Shown here one piece after another: positions 1-12,600 of a DNA stretch of 64,000 nt. Source of the stretch: Jacaranda mimosifolia. Lineage: Eukaryota; Streptophyta; Magnoliopsida; Lamiales; Bignoniaceae. The DNA lies in assembly GCA_018894105.1 (NCBI GenBank), contig CM032126.1, positions 27,750,391 to 27,814,390 of the forward strand. Direction: 5' to 3'. How positions within the stretch are numbered: the stretch's first letter is position 1; every line of letters begins with the position of its first letter. The notes under the pieces were generated by a model. The model did not search any database and was not told where the DNA came from. It was given only the letters and a program-made list of their open reading frames with translations. Both the position numbers and the translations under genes were made by a program.

Positions 1-51
1 TAGTCGAATATCCCCCAGGCTCTTCAAGACTTGATGTTAAGGGAGTGGAAG
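1..51 (+). other. Possible 3' end of an upstream exon
   Basis: One frame is open from the window edge (V E Y P P G S S R L D V K G V E) and runs to a GTATAT donor-like site at 52. The composition is less AT-rich than what follows. It could be the tail of an exon whose gene lies left of the window, but 16 codons are too few to identify a family and the match to a donor may be chance. No homologous stretch was found in block B. Confidence 0.18.
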
Positions 52-171
52 GTATATGAATCTTATTAATATATTTTCTTTTACAAATTAAATATGTCTA
101 CCAATTACGAGAGCCAAGAATGATTAGCTAACTAAGAATGTTGCCAAAACTTATTAGCTCCCAGTTATGAG

Positions 172-752
172 CAATGTTTGAGAAACCGGACCGGTGATCG
201 AATTGGTGACCTTATTGGTTACTGGTTCGACCGGTTCAACCAGTTTAACCACTGGTTCAACCGGTGTGACATCATAATTATATTTAATATTATATAAATA
301 TAAAAAATGTAAATATATATATGTAAAGAGAAAAAAATAAAAATTACCTAATATCATAAAACTTTTTCCACTCTACTTCATAATAATATTCATACATCAA
401 TTTAAAATATCAATACATCAATTTAAAATATCAATTCATAAAATAAGACTTGTTAGAAACTATCGTTATAGAATCCATTACAACTGACAAAAAAATAAAC
501 ACCAATTCAAACATCATAAAAGTTTCAAATATAAATAAAAAATATTTATTTAATTAATTTTAAATTTTTATTTAAAAAAAAACTAAAAACCGGTTTTCTT
601 GAAAAACCGGTTCACCGGTTGAACCGATTTTTTACCGATTTTCACCGATTTTTCAACCAACTAGTTTTATGTATCAAACCGGACCATAACCTTGGCCGGT
701 TCCCAGTTGAACCGGTCGAACCGGCCTGTCCGGTCCCATTTTTTAATCATTG
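172..752. mobile_element. Non-autonomous hAT-like element, CCGG-rich family, copy 1
   Basis: The element is flanked by an exact 8-base target duplication GTTATGAG (164-171 and 753-760). Ends are imperfect inverted repeats: left CAATGTTTGAGAAACC, right (reverse complement) CAATGATTAAAAAATGG. Subterminal regions carry clustered copies of ACCGGTT/AACCGGT, a typical arrangement for hAT transposase binding. There is no transposase ORF. Block B has the unoccupied site near 43847 (gctcccaattaccagagcc). Two relatives lie at 4679-5401 and 52362-53038. Confidence 0.85.
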
Positions 753-1256
753 GTTATGAGAGCCAAGGCTGATAGGTAGTTTAATGTTGAACACATTTTT
801 ACAACAGCGAAAGGTTAATATGAAATTATAAGAAATCAAAAAAGAACAACTCACATTCACAAAACGCTACATGCAACTTCAATTCAACGCGCTGCACTAT
901 TATCATGAATACCATTTGGACGACTGCACTAATACTCAATTATATTTCTTACTTGAAGGCATTTATCTTTGAGGATGTTCTAGATTCAGTCCTCTCAAAG
1001 TATTCAACACGACAACTCATGAAAAGTGGCATTGGACTAGGGAAAGAAGAACACTATGACACTTTTAAATGACTAGTAATATAGAAAATTTTGGATTCTC
1101 ACTTGTTGACCATATTTTATAGTTGAAAAGCTAGAAGCAATCAAAATTTAACTTTGTGATTTATAGTTCATCTAATCAAGATTAGGCTTGACGTACATGA
1201 TTAAACAAACTATAAAAAGGAAAAAATAAAATACATACACTTAATACACATCTATG

Positions 1257-2174
1257 TAGGGCTATAAATGGATATTTGAAAATTCGTTTACCGTTCGCAT
1301 CCGAATTCGTTTATAAAGCAAATTATCCATATCCGTTTAAAGCGGATATTATCCATATTCGATTAGTAGATATCCGACTGTAAACGGGTACGAATATGGT
1401 AATTATTTATTCGATCCATTTAATATCTGCTTCGAATACATATCCGTTGGATATATCCATTTATATATTTGATTATCCGTAATTTAATTAACTATGTTGT
1501 CCATATCTAATAAATAATATTTAAAAATGTATTATATATAATATATTATTATACATAATAAATTGTTTTTATTTTTTCAATATGAAATCTCATAATTTAT
1601 ATATAAATGAATATAAGTATAAATTAGTAATTAAAGAATTAATAAGAAAAAATTAGTAGTTAAGGATTATGAAGAATTGATAGACGGTAGTAATGATAAT
1701 TAAACACTACTAAATCAAGAAAAAAATTAAAAAATCAATATATGAATGATAAAAATTGATCAATATAAAATTATTGTTGCTTGAATTTATAATTAATTTA
1801 TATTAGTGTCATTTTATTAATATTAATTAATCATTAAGTTAATCATTAATTTTAAAAAATTAACTAAATCAAGAATAATTAATTTTTTAATTCTAAGATA
1901 AAGTAGTAATTTTTTTAAAAATGAAATTTATTAGAAAAAAATGTATTTTATTACAAGTTAATGGATTCGGATATTCGGATATTTATAAATGGATGTATCC
2001 TAATAATTATAGTCGGATACGGATATATCCGAATTCTGTTAATATCCATCGGATATGAATTCAAATGTTATTAAAAAATATCCGTCGGATATGAATACGA
2101 ATATTATAAAATTTAAATGGATACGAATAAGGATACTGTATATCCATACCATTTAATATCTGTTTACAACCTTA
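1257..2174. mobile_element. Non-autonomous hAT-like element, TATCCG-rich family, copy 1
   Basis: Ends are TAGGGCTATAAATGG and, reverse complemented, TAAGGTTGTAAACAG. Flanking 8-mers CATCTATG (1249-1256) and CATCTATA (2175-2182) differ at one base. Both ends are dense in GGATAT/ATATCC and CGAAT words. The centre is AT-rich and non-coding. Block B lacks it: there the flanks join near 44340. The closest relative is 24710-25733. Confidence 0.82.
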
Positions 2175-2436
2175 CATCTATATTTAACACAGAGCCCAAA
2201 AAAATTTAGTGCCTAACAGTCGTGTGAATAGAAATAAGTTTAAACACGTCTTTACTATTAGTGCAATAAATTTTGCTTGTGTACTTCAATGCACATATTT
2301 GAGGGGAAAACAGGATAGATAACATGGCAGTCCCATAAAATTAAAATTCCCATGATCCATTACCATATTAAAGAAAAAAAATTAAAATGCACTTTAATAC
2401 TGAGTTCACCTTGTAGTTTGAGAATGAAAGTTACAA

Positions 2437-3405
2437 GGGGTTGGCTACGGTCCAACACTTATCGTTTTAACCTAACATCCTACACCCTTTAAAAAATTGA
2501 CACGTGTCCAAATACCATTTTTAAAATTGACATGTGTCCAAATATCATTTTTAAATCATTAGTAATTAAGTTAATTTACTATACTAATATTTTTCAATTA
2601 AATTAAAAGTAAAATAATATTTAATATGAAATATTTTAAATGTCCTTATTAAAAATTAATATATAACTAAAACAAGAAAACAAAATATAATTACCTAAAA
2701 AATAGAAAAAGAAAAAAAAAATGTAAAGAGAATTTCACAAATTGTGAGTAATGCTGTGACCTGCATTCCCATCCAACACCGTGGCCGTTGACGAACGTGG
2801 CGTCTGCTTCTAATTTCCGTTGACGAACGTGGCGTGCGGTGTGAAGAACAGAAATGTTGAAGGACGTGGCGTGCGGGGTGAAGAATTAGAACACTGGTGG
2901 TGGGGGGAGGGCAATTCGACAATTTCAATTTGGGATGGAGGGTTCAATTTGTTTAATTTAAAATTTATTTTTCTTTTTGATTTTTCTATTTTATAGGTAA
3001 TTATGTTTTTTTTTTTTGTTTTAGTTATTTATTAACTTTTGATAAGAAATTGCTAGTTGGGGGAGTTTGAAGAACAGAAATTGCTTCTCATACGTATATG
3101 TTGAATTTGAGAATTGGGAATGGTGGGTTTAATTGGGTTAATTTAAAATTTATTTTTTTTCTTTTTCTATTTTTTAGGTAATTATATTTTGTATTTTTTG
3201 TTTTAGTTATATATTAGTTTTTAATAAGGACATATAAAATATTTCATATTAAAAATTATTTTACTTTTAATTTAATTGAAAAAGGTTGGTATATAAATTA
3301 ACTTAATTACTAATAATTTAAAATTGGTATTTGGACATGTGTCAATTTTTCAAAGGATGTAGAATGTTTGGTTAAAACTATAAGTATCGGACCGTAGTCA
3401 ACCCC
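2437..3405. mobile_element. Mutator-like MITE with very long terminal inverted repeats
   Basis: An exact 9-base target duplication AAGTTACAA (2428-2436 and 3406-3414) flanks the element. The terminal inverted repeats begin GGGGTTGGCTACGGTCC and GGGGTTGACTACGGTCC and stay alignable for roughly 250-300 bases each, so most of this 969-base element is TIR. The middle (about 2730-2940) is GC-rich, with a repeated GACGAACGTGGCGT word. A stretch near 2945-3030 is partly repeated near 3125-3220. The 9-base duplication and long TIRs fit Mutator-like elements. No transposase is encoded. Block B keeps the empty site near 44608 (aagattacaattg). Confidence 0.83.
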
Positions 3406-4319
3406 AAGTTACAATTGTCACTCAAACTTGTTGACCATATTAGTGGCAAGACTTGTTTTCGAAAAATATCCGACAAAGTCAATGACAACAATGGTTTGGC
3501 TAAGTTGACTACGACCTTTTCTTCATTTCCCTTATTTTTTAAGCAAAATTGAATTACAAAAAAGTATGTATTTTTGTTTAACTTTCATGTAAAGAAATTG
3601 ATTTGATTATTCTAAAATAAACTTGATGAAATCAGAACTTTAAAGTGGAATATATTGGAAGAAAAAAGTCATTATCGAGGTTTTGATTTGAGTTCAAGTA
3701 TTGAAGAAACGATCAAGAGAAATAACGGAGTCTCAATTAGTAAATGGTTACTGTAGGAGAAATAATTGAAGTTTTTGAGTACATATGTGATTATTTGGAC
3801 AGAATATTACAATTATATCTTGATTCATTGAATGCATATAATAAACAAGAAGGGTAAATTTAATTGGTAAATTTAAACTTGATAAGGAACCTATTTATAA
3901 TGTACATGAATTTTCATTTGCATTCTTAATATTATATGTATTTATTTTATTGAAGACAAAAGATAAATTTTATAAAGTACATGGAATTACTTCAATAATC
4001 TTTAATATTCACAAACTTTTCACCAACAACTCAAAAAATAAAGATAAAATAAAAGGAAGGAAAGAAATTAAACAAAAAATTTAGAAAATTGAGGTAAAAA
4101 AATACAAATTGGAAATGGAAATGGTGGTTGTGGCTTGGCAAAGTAGAAGAACCAATATCGTTGTGGTAGGACACTGGGTGTACAATGGTGAAGTGAAATT
4201 TCACTGCAATAATTTTTCATAATTTTCATAAATATATATATATATATATTTGTTAATAATCTGTTGCTATTTTCTCTACAAAGAACTTCTCGTTTCCACT
4301 ACAAAAATAGAGAGAATAA

Positions 4320-5693
4320 TTGATATGGCTAGGCCCAACAGCCACAATATGATTATATCACGGACCAGCCCAATGGTAGGTCCAATAAAACATCTTAGAG
4401 GTGCAGATATTCCCATTTCGACCGAAGAGGTCGAATTCCCTGACCGCAAGGTTGATATGAGCAAGACAAGAACATTAATAACAGTCTTTGCCACCCATCA
4501 CATCCATATTAAATATGTTTCAACCACTAGATTGTTCGCATTAATTGAATGGACGACGCATCATTTCCACATTAATGATTGTATGGATCTCCTCTCAAGC
4601 CAACCGACTATTTGTAAGGCTCTGACTTAGGTCGGAAGGACCTAAGTTGCCCCTACTTAGGGGAATAGTGTCTGAAATCAAGGTTTTAAAAACCAAACCG
4701 GACCGGACCGACCGGTTCGACTGGTAACCGGTGGCTGGTCCTGTCCGAATCACCCCCAAAAACCGCTTGCACTCAGACCAGTTGGGAACCGGTCAAGAAC
4801 TAGTCGAACCGGTCCCGGTTCAACCAGTTCTTAACCGGTTCAATTTTTATTTTAATTTTTTTTAATTTTTTGATTTTCCAATTTCTAAATTTCCCTACCA
4901 GCTTTGACTATTACTGTTGACTGTTGACATTAGGTACTAATTTTTCCCAATTTTTTGAAAACCTAGTTCACAAACTATTTTTAGTCTCTTTCATTTCCTT
5001 TCCTTTTTCCTTTCTCTTTCTTCCTCCACGGCTGCTGCTACAGTGCTACTGCTCTTTGCTGCAATTGAAGAGAAAACAAGAAAATATTACAAGATCTTCT
5101 CTCCATAGTTCATCATCTTCAACATTTGAACAAGAAAATGGTAAGTTAGTTCCCACTTCCCATTTGAAGGGAAAAAAAATGACTAAAATATGGAGAATTT
5201 TTTTTATTTTTCTATATTGTTGGAATTTTTCTATTTTTTACAATATATTAATTATATTATATATATTTATAAAATTAAAAATAATTATTACGTCATTATG
5301 ACGTCATACCGGTCAAACTGGTGGTTCAACCGGTCCAACCGGTTGAACCAATAACCAGTAACGTCGCCGGTTCTTTGTCCGGTCCGATTTTGAAAACATT
5401 GTCTGAAATATATCGAGAAGAAACTCATCTTTTCACCTCTAAATGAATACTATAAATACCTCATTTTTTAGATGTAACGGTAAATTTTGATACCCTCTTT
5501 AAACTGTTACTTTATCCAATTACTTTCAGGTCGATATACTGATTTAAGTATCGAAAAGTTTTAGCCGATGACCCTTTCAACTAGCCTGACGTTTGTTTCG
5601 TGACTGCAAGATCCAACCCACGTCTTCGAATTCCATCTTTCTGGCCAATCAGTTTCTTTAGGTTGAGATTCAGAAGCCCATTATACTAAAATT
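4320..5693. mobile_element. Possible solo LTR in block A
   Basis: Block A carries this segment where block B (about 45590-45710) has unrelated short sequence. It begins TGATATGGCTAGGCCC, contains a TATA-box-like tactataaatacctc near 5449, and has a long leader-like tail, as plant LTRs do. No exact five-base target duplication is visible at the edges and there is no second LTR, so a solo LTR is an inference. The ORF at its start is not shared with block B and is not a recognised gene. A CCGG-rich hAT is nested inside. Confidence 0.4.
4679..5401. mobile_element. Non-autonomous hAT-like element, CCGG-rich family, copy 2
   Basis: An exact 8-base target duplication TCTGAAAT occurs at 4671-4678 and 5402-5409. 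Ends are CAAGGTTTTAAAAACC and, reverse complemented, CAATGTTTTCAAAATC. ACCGGTT-type words cluster at both ends as in 172-752. An open frame of 125 codons over 4924-5301 lies in the low-complexity interior and matches no transposase I know. It is nested in the LTR-like segment 4320-5693, so it arrived later than that segment. Confidence 0.83.
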
Positions 5694-6325
5694 GAAATAT
5701 TATCTTTAATCCAACTTTGCATGGTACCTAAGTACACATAATTTTATGTACACAAACAATCGATACAATAATAGACACTTGAAAAATAATAAAATTAAAA
5801 TTAATAAATATTTGATTAAGTAATAGAATTTAACTTTAAAAAAAATAAATCAATTGGGGCTTAAAATCTCATAATTATAATTCATTTTTTTTTCCCAAAA
5901 AATAATTGAAATGTTTGAAATATAAACTGCCACTAAATACAAAAAGTCTCTATAGTCTATTGTTAATTTATGGGGTTGTTAAATCCTTAAATAGCAAAAC
6001 ATTTGACAGGAATCGCAATAGCCACCACTAAATAACTGTGCAAATATACTCATTTTTTGTAGTATTTTTTTTTATAATTGTATAAATGAGGAAATAAAAA
6101 ATGACTATTAAAGGTGCATGTTACTCAACCTACAGAGACCACAATACCGAACACCTATAGAGATTGGTTTTATACTCATTTTCTAACTTTATTTAATTTT
6201 CTACAAACATGTAACCAGAATATAATAAATAAATTAAAATTTGTGTATAATTAACATTGCTTCAACATTGGAGTATTGTTTCTATTTGATTTCTAAAAAA
6301 TTTCACCTCTAACCATTTTCGAAAA

Positions 6326-6358
<33 letters not shown>

Positions 6359-6565
6359 TCCATTTGTACAATTGATGTACAAAATTGAAGAGGTTTTGCA
6401 TTTTACAATACTATTTTTTGTTCAAGACTTCAAATAATATTAGAGGGGAAATATTTGTTAATGATCCAAATTAGCTAAAAAAGAAAACGTAGGAAGCACG
6501 TCCACGGCGATGCAGATTGACCTCAATATGCACTTGGTCTGTCCATGAACTGCAACACGCGTCAA
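5694..6565. other. Intergenic DNA upstream of metallophosphoesterase copy 1
   Basis: AT-rich sequence with an (AT)n run near 6330-6350 followed by a T tract. About 5840-6415 has no match in block B, where a different long insertion (about 45857-52240) occupies the same position. Homology resumes at 'ttgttcaagacttcaaataa' about 235 bases upstream of the candidate start codon. This last part should hold the promoter and 5' UTR, but I see no convincing TATA element at a defined distance. Confidence 0.5.
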
Positions 6566-6646
6566 ATGTTCAGAGGTTGCACGTGGGTTACACGCGCCCC
6601 TTTTTCGCTGTGCAATATCCTCTCCGCTGCCTTCCAGATTCTCTGA
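6566..6646 (+). other. Frameshifted upstream leader ORF of copy 1
   Basis: An ATG at 6566 matches the upstream ATG of copy 2 at 53089. In copy 1 an extra G (TGGGTTACA versus TGGTTACA) moves the leader out of the phosphoesterase frame, and it stops at TGA 6644-6646, 7 bases before the main ATG. If transcribed, this would be a 26-codon upstream ORF, which could also dampen translation from the ATG at 6654. The sequence difference is seen directly; the effect is inference. Confidence 0.5.
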
Positions 6647-6653
6647 CTTTCCT

Positions 6654-9600
6654 ATGCCTACCTCTGTCCGAATCGCCATCGTCGGCGACGTCGTAATCTC
6701 TCTCTCTCTCTCACGGTTTACATTGGACTGCATCTTTTTGATTTTGGATATATGTTAATTTTTCTTTTTAATTTTGAAGCATGATGAGTGGAGCTTAGAA
6801 GAAGATACCAAGGCTTTGCAACTGTTAAAGGTTCCCCTCTGTATCTCTCTGCGTGTATGTGTTTGTAGTGGAGATAATTTAGGGGGGTGTTAATTGAAGT
6901 TTATTTTGCTATATCGATGGTTCGTTATTTGAGAATTTTTCATATTGATGCATATTTATTGAGAGAAACTCTGTAACTTTTGTGTCATTGCTGACTTATT
7001 TAATAAAAGGTATAAAGCTGCAAGTAATGAAATGTGAAGATGATTTTATTAATGTGTATGAGAAGTGTATATATATAGAGTTAAACTCAACAAGATCCCT
7101 CATATAGCTGAACGGAAAATAACAAAGAAATGTGAATAAAAAACAGAATAAATCTAGATAAGATGGATTATTCAAACTCGAGCTAAAAACTAGGAATAGA
7201 CTTGGCAAATTGATACTCATGGGTAACCCAATAGCGGGTAATGATGGGTTGAATAAATTTACCTATGGACAAAACTACCATTTTTTATTGGCTACGATAA
7301 GGTGGACTCATTATCCATCACTATGGGCGATGGGTAACCCACGGGTAACTATAATAATTTTTTTATTGTCTTATATTTAAAATTAAATTAATATATATTT
7401 TTCAATTTACATACTATTATTCAAATGTTAACTAATAAAGCTAATAAAAAAGACTACTCATTTTAAATATTATATTGATCAAGTACTAAAACATGTTAAG
7501 TGTTTTAGTTTGAAAACTACAACTTAAATTGTTAGACAGTATAATAGCTGTAGATATGCTAGCTATTATTTCCATGTATAGATGCATAATCTTAGGGATT
7601 TAAATTAGTCTATTTCCTTGGTTAGTCTATTTGTATTGTATAAATAAGCCCTTTGCACATTGAATTTATTATTAGAGAAACAATATAATTTTTGTTACAT
7701 TACATGGTACAAGAGCCATGCCTTGCTTAGTTCTTCTTTTTGGTGGTTCAGTACCTCTGAACATTTGGGTTACTATTCATGATGGTGGTTTGATCTCACC
7801 ACTGCTTGGAATAGGTTCGGGACATCAAGACCGACCTATCCTTATTTTGCAGTGGTTGGAAACCTCTTGAGAAAGCGTCACACGTCACTCTTGCAGCGGA
7901 ACCTTTCCTCACGTGCGGATGCGTGTGACCTCTGCTTGGCCGGCAGTTTGCTTTTCTAGCGTCAACTTCCTTTTTCCAACCTTCTCTTGATGGCGGTTGA
8001 TTGGTTGAGTTCTGTTTTGAAGACCTTTCACATTGAGAGGTTCTTTGTTCCTCTTTTCTTTTTCTATTTTAGTTCTGGCATGTTTTGAGGCTTGCTTTTT
8101 TCTAATTGAGTTTTCTTAGGTCTCCTGATATTATTGAACTTTGCAGTCTTATGTTTTGGGTTAGGTATATAGATTTTGTTTGAACTTGTTGAAGATGATT
8201 GAAAATAAAATGGTAGTTACTGATGTTATTCTGGCAACATCTCAAATTATTGAATATAAACTTAGTAGGTCTAATTATCTAGATTGAGTAAAACTGTCCG
8301 GGTGTGAAGTATGAATAAGGATGATCTCCTTACTGGAAATCCACCTAAAGATGATAAAGATAAGCAGAAATGGCTTAGAGATGATGCTTGGTTACTATTG
8401 TAAATCTTTAATTCAATTAGCAGTGAAGTAACCTATCTAGTTAGTCATTGTGAGTTTGTGAAAGAGCTGATGGCTTACCTTGAATTTGTATACTCTAGTA
8501 AAGGAAATGTGTCAAGAACGTTCGAAGTTTGCAAAGCATTTCACCGTGTTGATAAGCAAGATAAGACAGAACCATTATGGCCTATTTTATGAACTTTAAA
8601 CATACTTATGAAGAGTTAAATTCTTTGATGCCCTTTGGTACAGACATAAAAGTCCAACAAGCTCAAAGGGAACAAATAGCTCTAATGAGTTTTCTTGCTT
8701 GTGTTCCTTTTGAATTTGATGCAACGAAGTCACAAATCCTTTCCAATTCTGAGATCCCATCCCTTCAAGATGTTTTCACTAGAGTTCTCCATACTGAAAG
8801 TACTCCTCTACAGCAACCTACTAGTGAATTAATGAGTCGGACCAATGGGATTAAAAATGGTAAAGAAGGAGGGGGGAGTAGTAGAAATTGTGATAATCAA
8901 GATTCTGAAACAGTTGTTTGCTACTATTGTCATGAACCTCATGAACCTGGACACACAAAGTGATTCTATAAGACACTGCAAAACAAGAATCAGCATAGCT
9001 AGTTTGCTAATGTTGCTCCCACTTACTCTGAGAAATCAATTCTGGTCTCTGCTAATAAATTTGCCAGATTTACTACCCAGTCCCATGAATCATTGAATGC
9101 TTCTTCTACTCCTGTTGCTGCTTTTGCCGAGACAGGTAAACCAAATACATGCCTTCTTTCTTCATCATCCAAATTGGTTATTGACTCTAGTGCAATGGAC
9201 CACATGACAGGTAACTCTAGTATCCTTTCACATTCCAATCACATACACCATCTTCACATGTTGTGTTCACATTCTTATATTCTTGGCTTTGGCACCACTA
9301 ATCCCACTCCATGAATTTCCTTAAACTCTGTTCTAAGTTTACCCAAATTTTCTTTCAATTTGATTTCAGCAAGCAAACTTACCCGTGATCTTAATTATAG
9401 TATCTCATTCTTTCCTACTCATTATCTCTTTTAGGATGTTATGATGAAGCGGATTATTGGTAAATGACATGAATCAGGAGGCTTTTATGTTTTGGATACT
9501 TAAGTGCCTAAAGCCATTGCATGTCCTAGTATGTCAACACCGTTCTAGGCTCATTATCGGTTAGGGCATCCATCTCTGTTTGTTTTTAAGAAGCTTTATC

Positions 9601-12600
9601 TAGAGTTTTCTAGTATTTCCTCTCTAGATTGTGAGTCTTGTCAGTTAGCGAAACACCATCGCCTTCCGTTATATCCTAGACTTAATAAAAGAGCAAGTTT
9701 TCCTTTAGAACTAGTCCATTATGATGTTTGGGGACAATTTTTTTATTTCTAAAACTGGTTTCAAATATTTTGTGTCTTTCATTGATGATTATTCTCATGG
9801 AACTTGGTTATTTTTAATGAAAAATTGTTCTGAATTGTTCTCATATTTTTGTGCTGAACTAAAACTCAATTTAATGCTTTTGTTCATAATTTACAAAGTG
9901 ATAATGTGAAAGAGTTTTTTTAGAAACGTTCCAGTCTTACATGATTAAGAATAGGATCCTTCACAAAACATCATGTATTAATACACCATCTCAAAATAGT
10001 TTAGCTAAACGAAAAAAACAGGCACCTCCTTGAAACACTAAGGTTCTTTTATTTCAGATGCAAGTTCTCGAAAGTTTTTGGGTAGGTGTTGTTTCTACTA
10101 CTTGCTTTCTAATTAATTGCATGCCTTCCTTTGTCTTCAATGGTGAGATTCCCTATCATATTCTCTTACCTAATAAACCCATGTTTCCTGTGGAACCCAA
10201 AATCTTTGGCAATATATGTTTTGTTCGAGATGTTTGACCTCAAGTCACTAAATTAGATCCCAAATTCCTTAAGTGTGTCTTCCTAGGATATTCTTGTCCT
10301 TGAAAGGTTGTCGTTGTTTTTGTCCTGACTTTAACAGATATCTAGTGTCCATTGATGTTAGTTAAGGGGATGATGATGATTTATTAATATATACTGTTAC
10401 TACTTTTCTTGCAACCACATCAGATAGTTGTGATTGTCCCATTCCTATGCTTATACCGGATAAGCCTCCTATTGTTAAGACACTTTAGAAGACAGGTAGC
10501 TACGCGACAAAGACAATAGGATATCGAATCATGTCCTGCATTAACCGCTTCGCCAATAGATCCTTCTCTAATAGACTCTAATCTTGATCTTCCAATTGCT
10601 CTATGCAAAGGCAAACAATAATGCACTTGTCCAATCTCTTCTTTTGTTTCATATGACCATTTATTACCTTCTTCTTGCTCTTTTTTTTGCATCACTTGAT
10701 TATGTGACCATTTGTAAAATTGTTGAAGAGGCATTAATTTATCTCGTCCTGGCTGATATGATGCAATGATAGAAGAAATGAAGGCCTTAGATGAAAATCG
10801 TACTTGGGATTTGGTAGATTTGCCATCGGGGAATATACCATTGGTTGCAAATGGGTGTTTACTATGAAATTCAATCCTGATGGATCTGTACCCAGACTTA
10901 TAGCCAAAGGCTATACTCAGACCTTTAGAGTAAATTATTTTGATGCATTCTATCTAATTGCTAAATTGTCCTCTGTCAGGCTCTTCATTTCTATTGCAGC
11001 CACTCATAATTGGCCTCTGCACCAATTAGATATCAAAAGTGCTCTTCTTATACATGGTGACCTTCAAGAGGAAGTTTATATGAAGAAACCACTTGGGTTT
11101 GTTGATCAGGGGGAGTATGGGAAAGTTTTCCATCTCGGAAAATCCTTGTATGGGTTAAAGCAGAGTCCTCTTGCCTGGTTTGGAAAATTTAGTTAAGTAA
11201 TTCAAACATTTGGTATGAAGAAGAGCAATGTGATCATCAATGTTCTCTAGACAATCTAATTGCGGTATAATCCTCCTTGTGGGTTATGTGGATAACATTT
11301 TATCACTGGAAGTGATACAAAAGGTTCTCATCTCTCAAATCCAGTCTACACATTCAGTTTCATACAAAAGATTTGGGTGAATTGAAGTCTTTCTTGGGGT
11401 TTGAGGTTACCAGGAAAAAGAAAGGCATTTTCTTGTCACATAGGAAATATGTGCTTGCCTTATTAACTGAAACAGGAAATTTGGAGCTAAACCATGCAAT
11501 ACGCCTATGACACCCAACCTACAACTGAAAAGAGACGGTGAATATAGAAGGCTCATTGGAAAATTGAATTACCTTACAGTGACTCATTCTGATGCCTATC
11601 CCATCAGTGTTGTCAGTCAGTTTATGTCCTCTCCCATAGTTGATTATTGGGCAGCTTTAGAGCAAATCTTATGCTACTTGAAAGGTGTTCTGGCCGTGGA
11701 ATACTTTATAAGAATCATGAACACACTAATATTAAATGTTTTTCTAATGTAAATTGGGCAGGGTCCAGAATTGATAGAAGATCCACTATAAGGTACTGTG
11801 TTTTTGTTAGAGGAAACTTGGTATCTTGGAAGAGTAAGAAACAAAATATAGTCTCCAAGTCAAGTGCAGAATCTGAATATAGAGCTATGGCTCAATTAGT
11901 TTGTGAAGTTATGTGGATTCACCAAGTTTTAACTGAAGTTGGGTTTAAGCCATCTGCACATGCAATATAATGGTGTGATAGTCAAGCAACTCTTCATATT
12001 GCCTCTAACCTCTAATCCAGTGTTTCATGAACGGACTAAATATATTGAGATTGATTGTCACTTCATTTGTGAAAAGATTCAAGAAAATCTCATATCCATT
12101 GGACATATCAAGATAGGCAATCAACTAGGAGATCTTTTCACTAAAGCCTTGAATGGGACTCAGGTTGATTATATCTGCAACAAGATGGGCATGACTAATA
12201 TCTATGCTTTAGCTTGAGGGAGAGTGTTAGACTGTATGTTAGTTGTACATATGTAGCTATTATTTCCAAATATAGATGCATAATCTTAGGGATTTGATTA
12301 TACATAATTTTAGGGATTTAATTTAGTCTATTTCCTTAGTTAGCTTACTTGTATTGTATAAATAAGCCCTTTGTATACTGAACTTATTATTAGAGAAACA
12401 ATATAATTTGTGTTAGATTACATAAATGTTTAAACATCTATTGAATTCAAGTTATATTATATGTTGAAGTTCAAATTTAAATCTCATTATATGTCAAATT
12501 TTTTTGAAAACGTAAAGTTTAAATACCATTTTAACATTGTTGTTGTCATAGAAAAAGGTGTTATATTTTCAAAAGCATTTGTGAGAATTAGAGAAAAATT

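Larger units (their letters stand above)
7530..12422 (+). mobile_element. Ty1/copia retrotransposon, plus strand, innermost of the nest
   Basis: The LTRs (7530-7704 and 12225-12422) both begin TGTTAGAC and end TTACA. An exact 5-base target duplication TAAAT flanks them (7525-7529 and 12423-12427). A primer-binding site TGGTACAAGAGCC (7705-7717) follows the 5' LTR. A purine-rich tract (gagggagag) precedes the 3' LTR. The gag-pol order is gag, protease, integrase, reverse transcriptase, RNase H, all with stops and frameshifts. The element is non-functional. Being nested in a hAT in an older copia, it is the youngest of the three. Confidence 0.92.

Noticed and set aside
4250..4630. 126-codon plus-strand frame across the edge of the LTR-like segment
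   Set aside because: It joins block-A flank to inserted sequence, so it cannot be an ancestral gene, and no domain is visible.
4924..5301. 125-codon plus-strand frame
   Set aside because: Falls inside a non-autonomous hAT with low-complexity, T-rich sequence and no domain.
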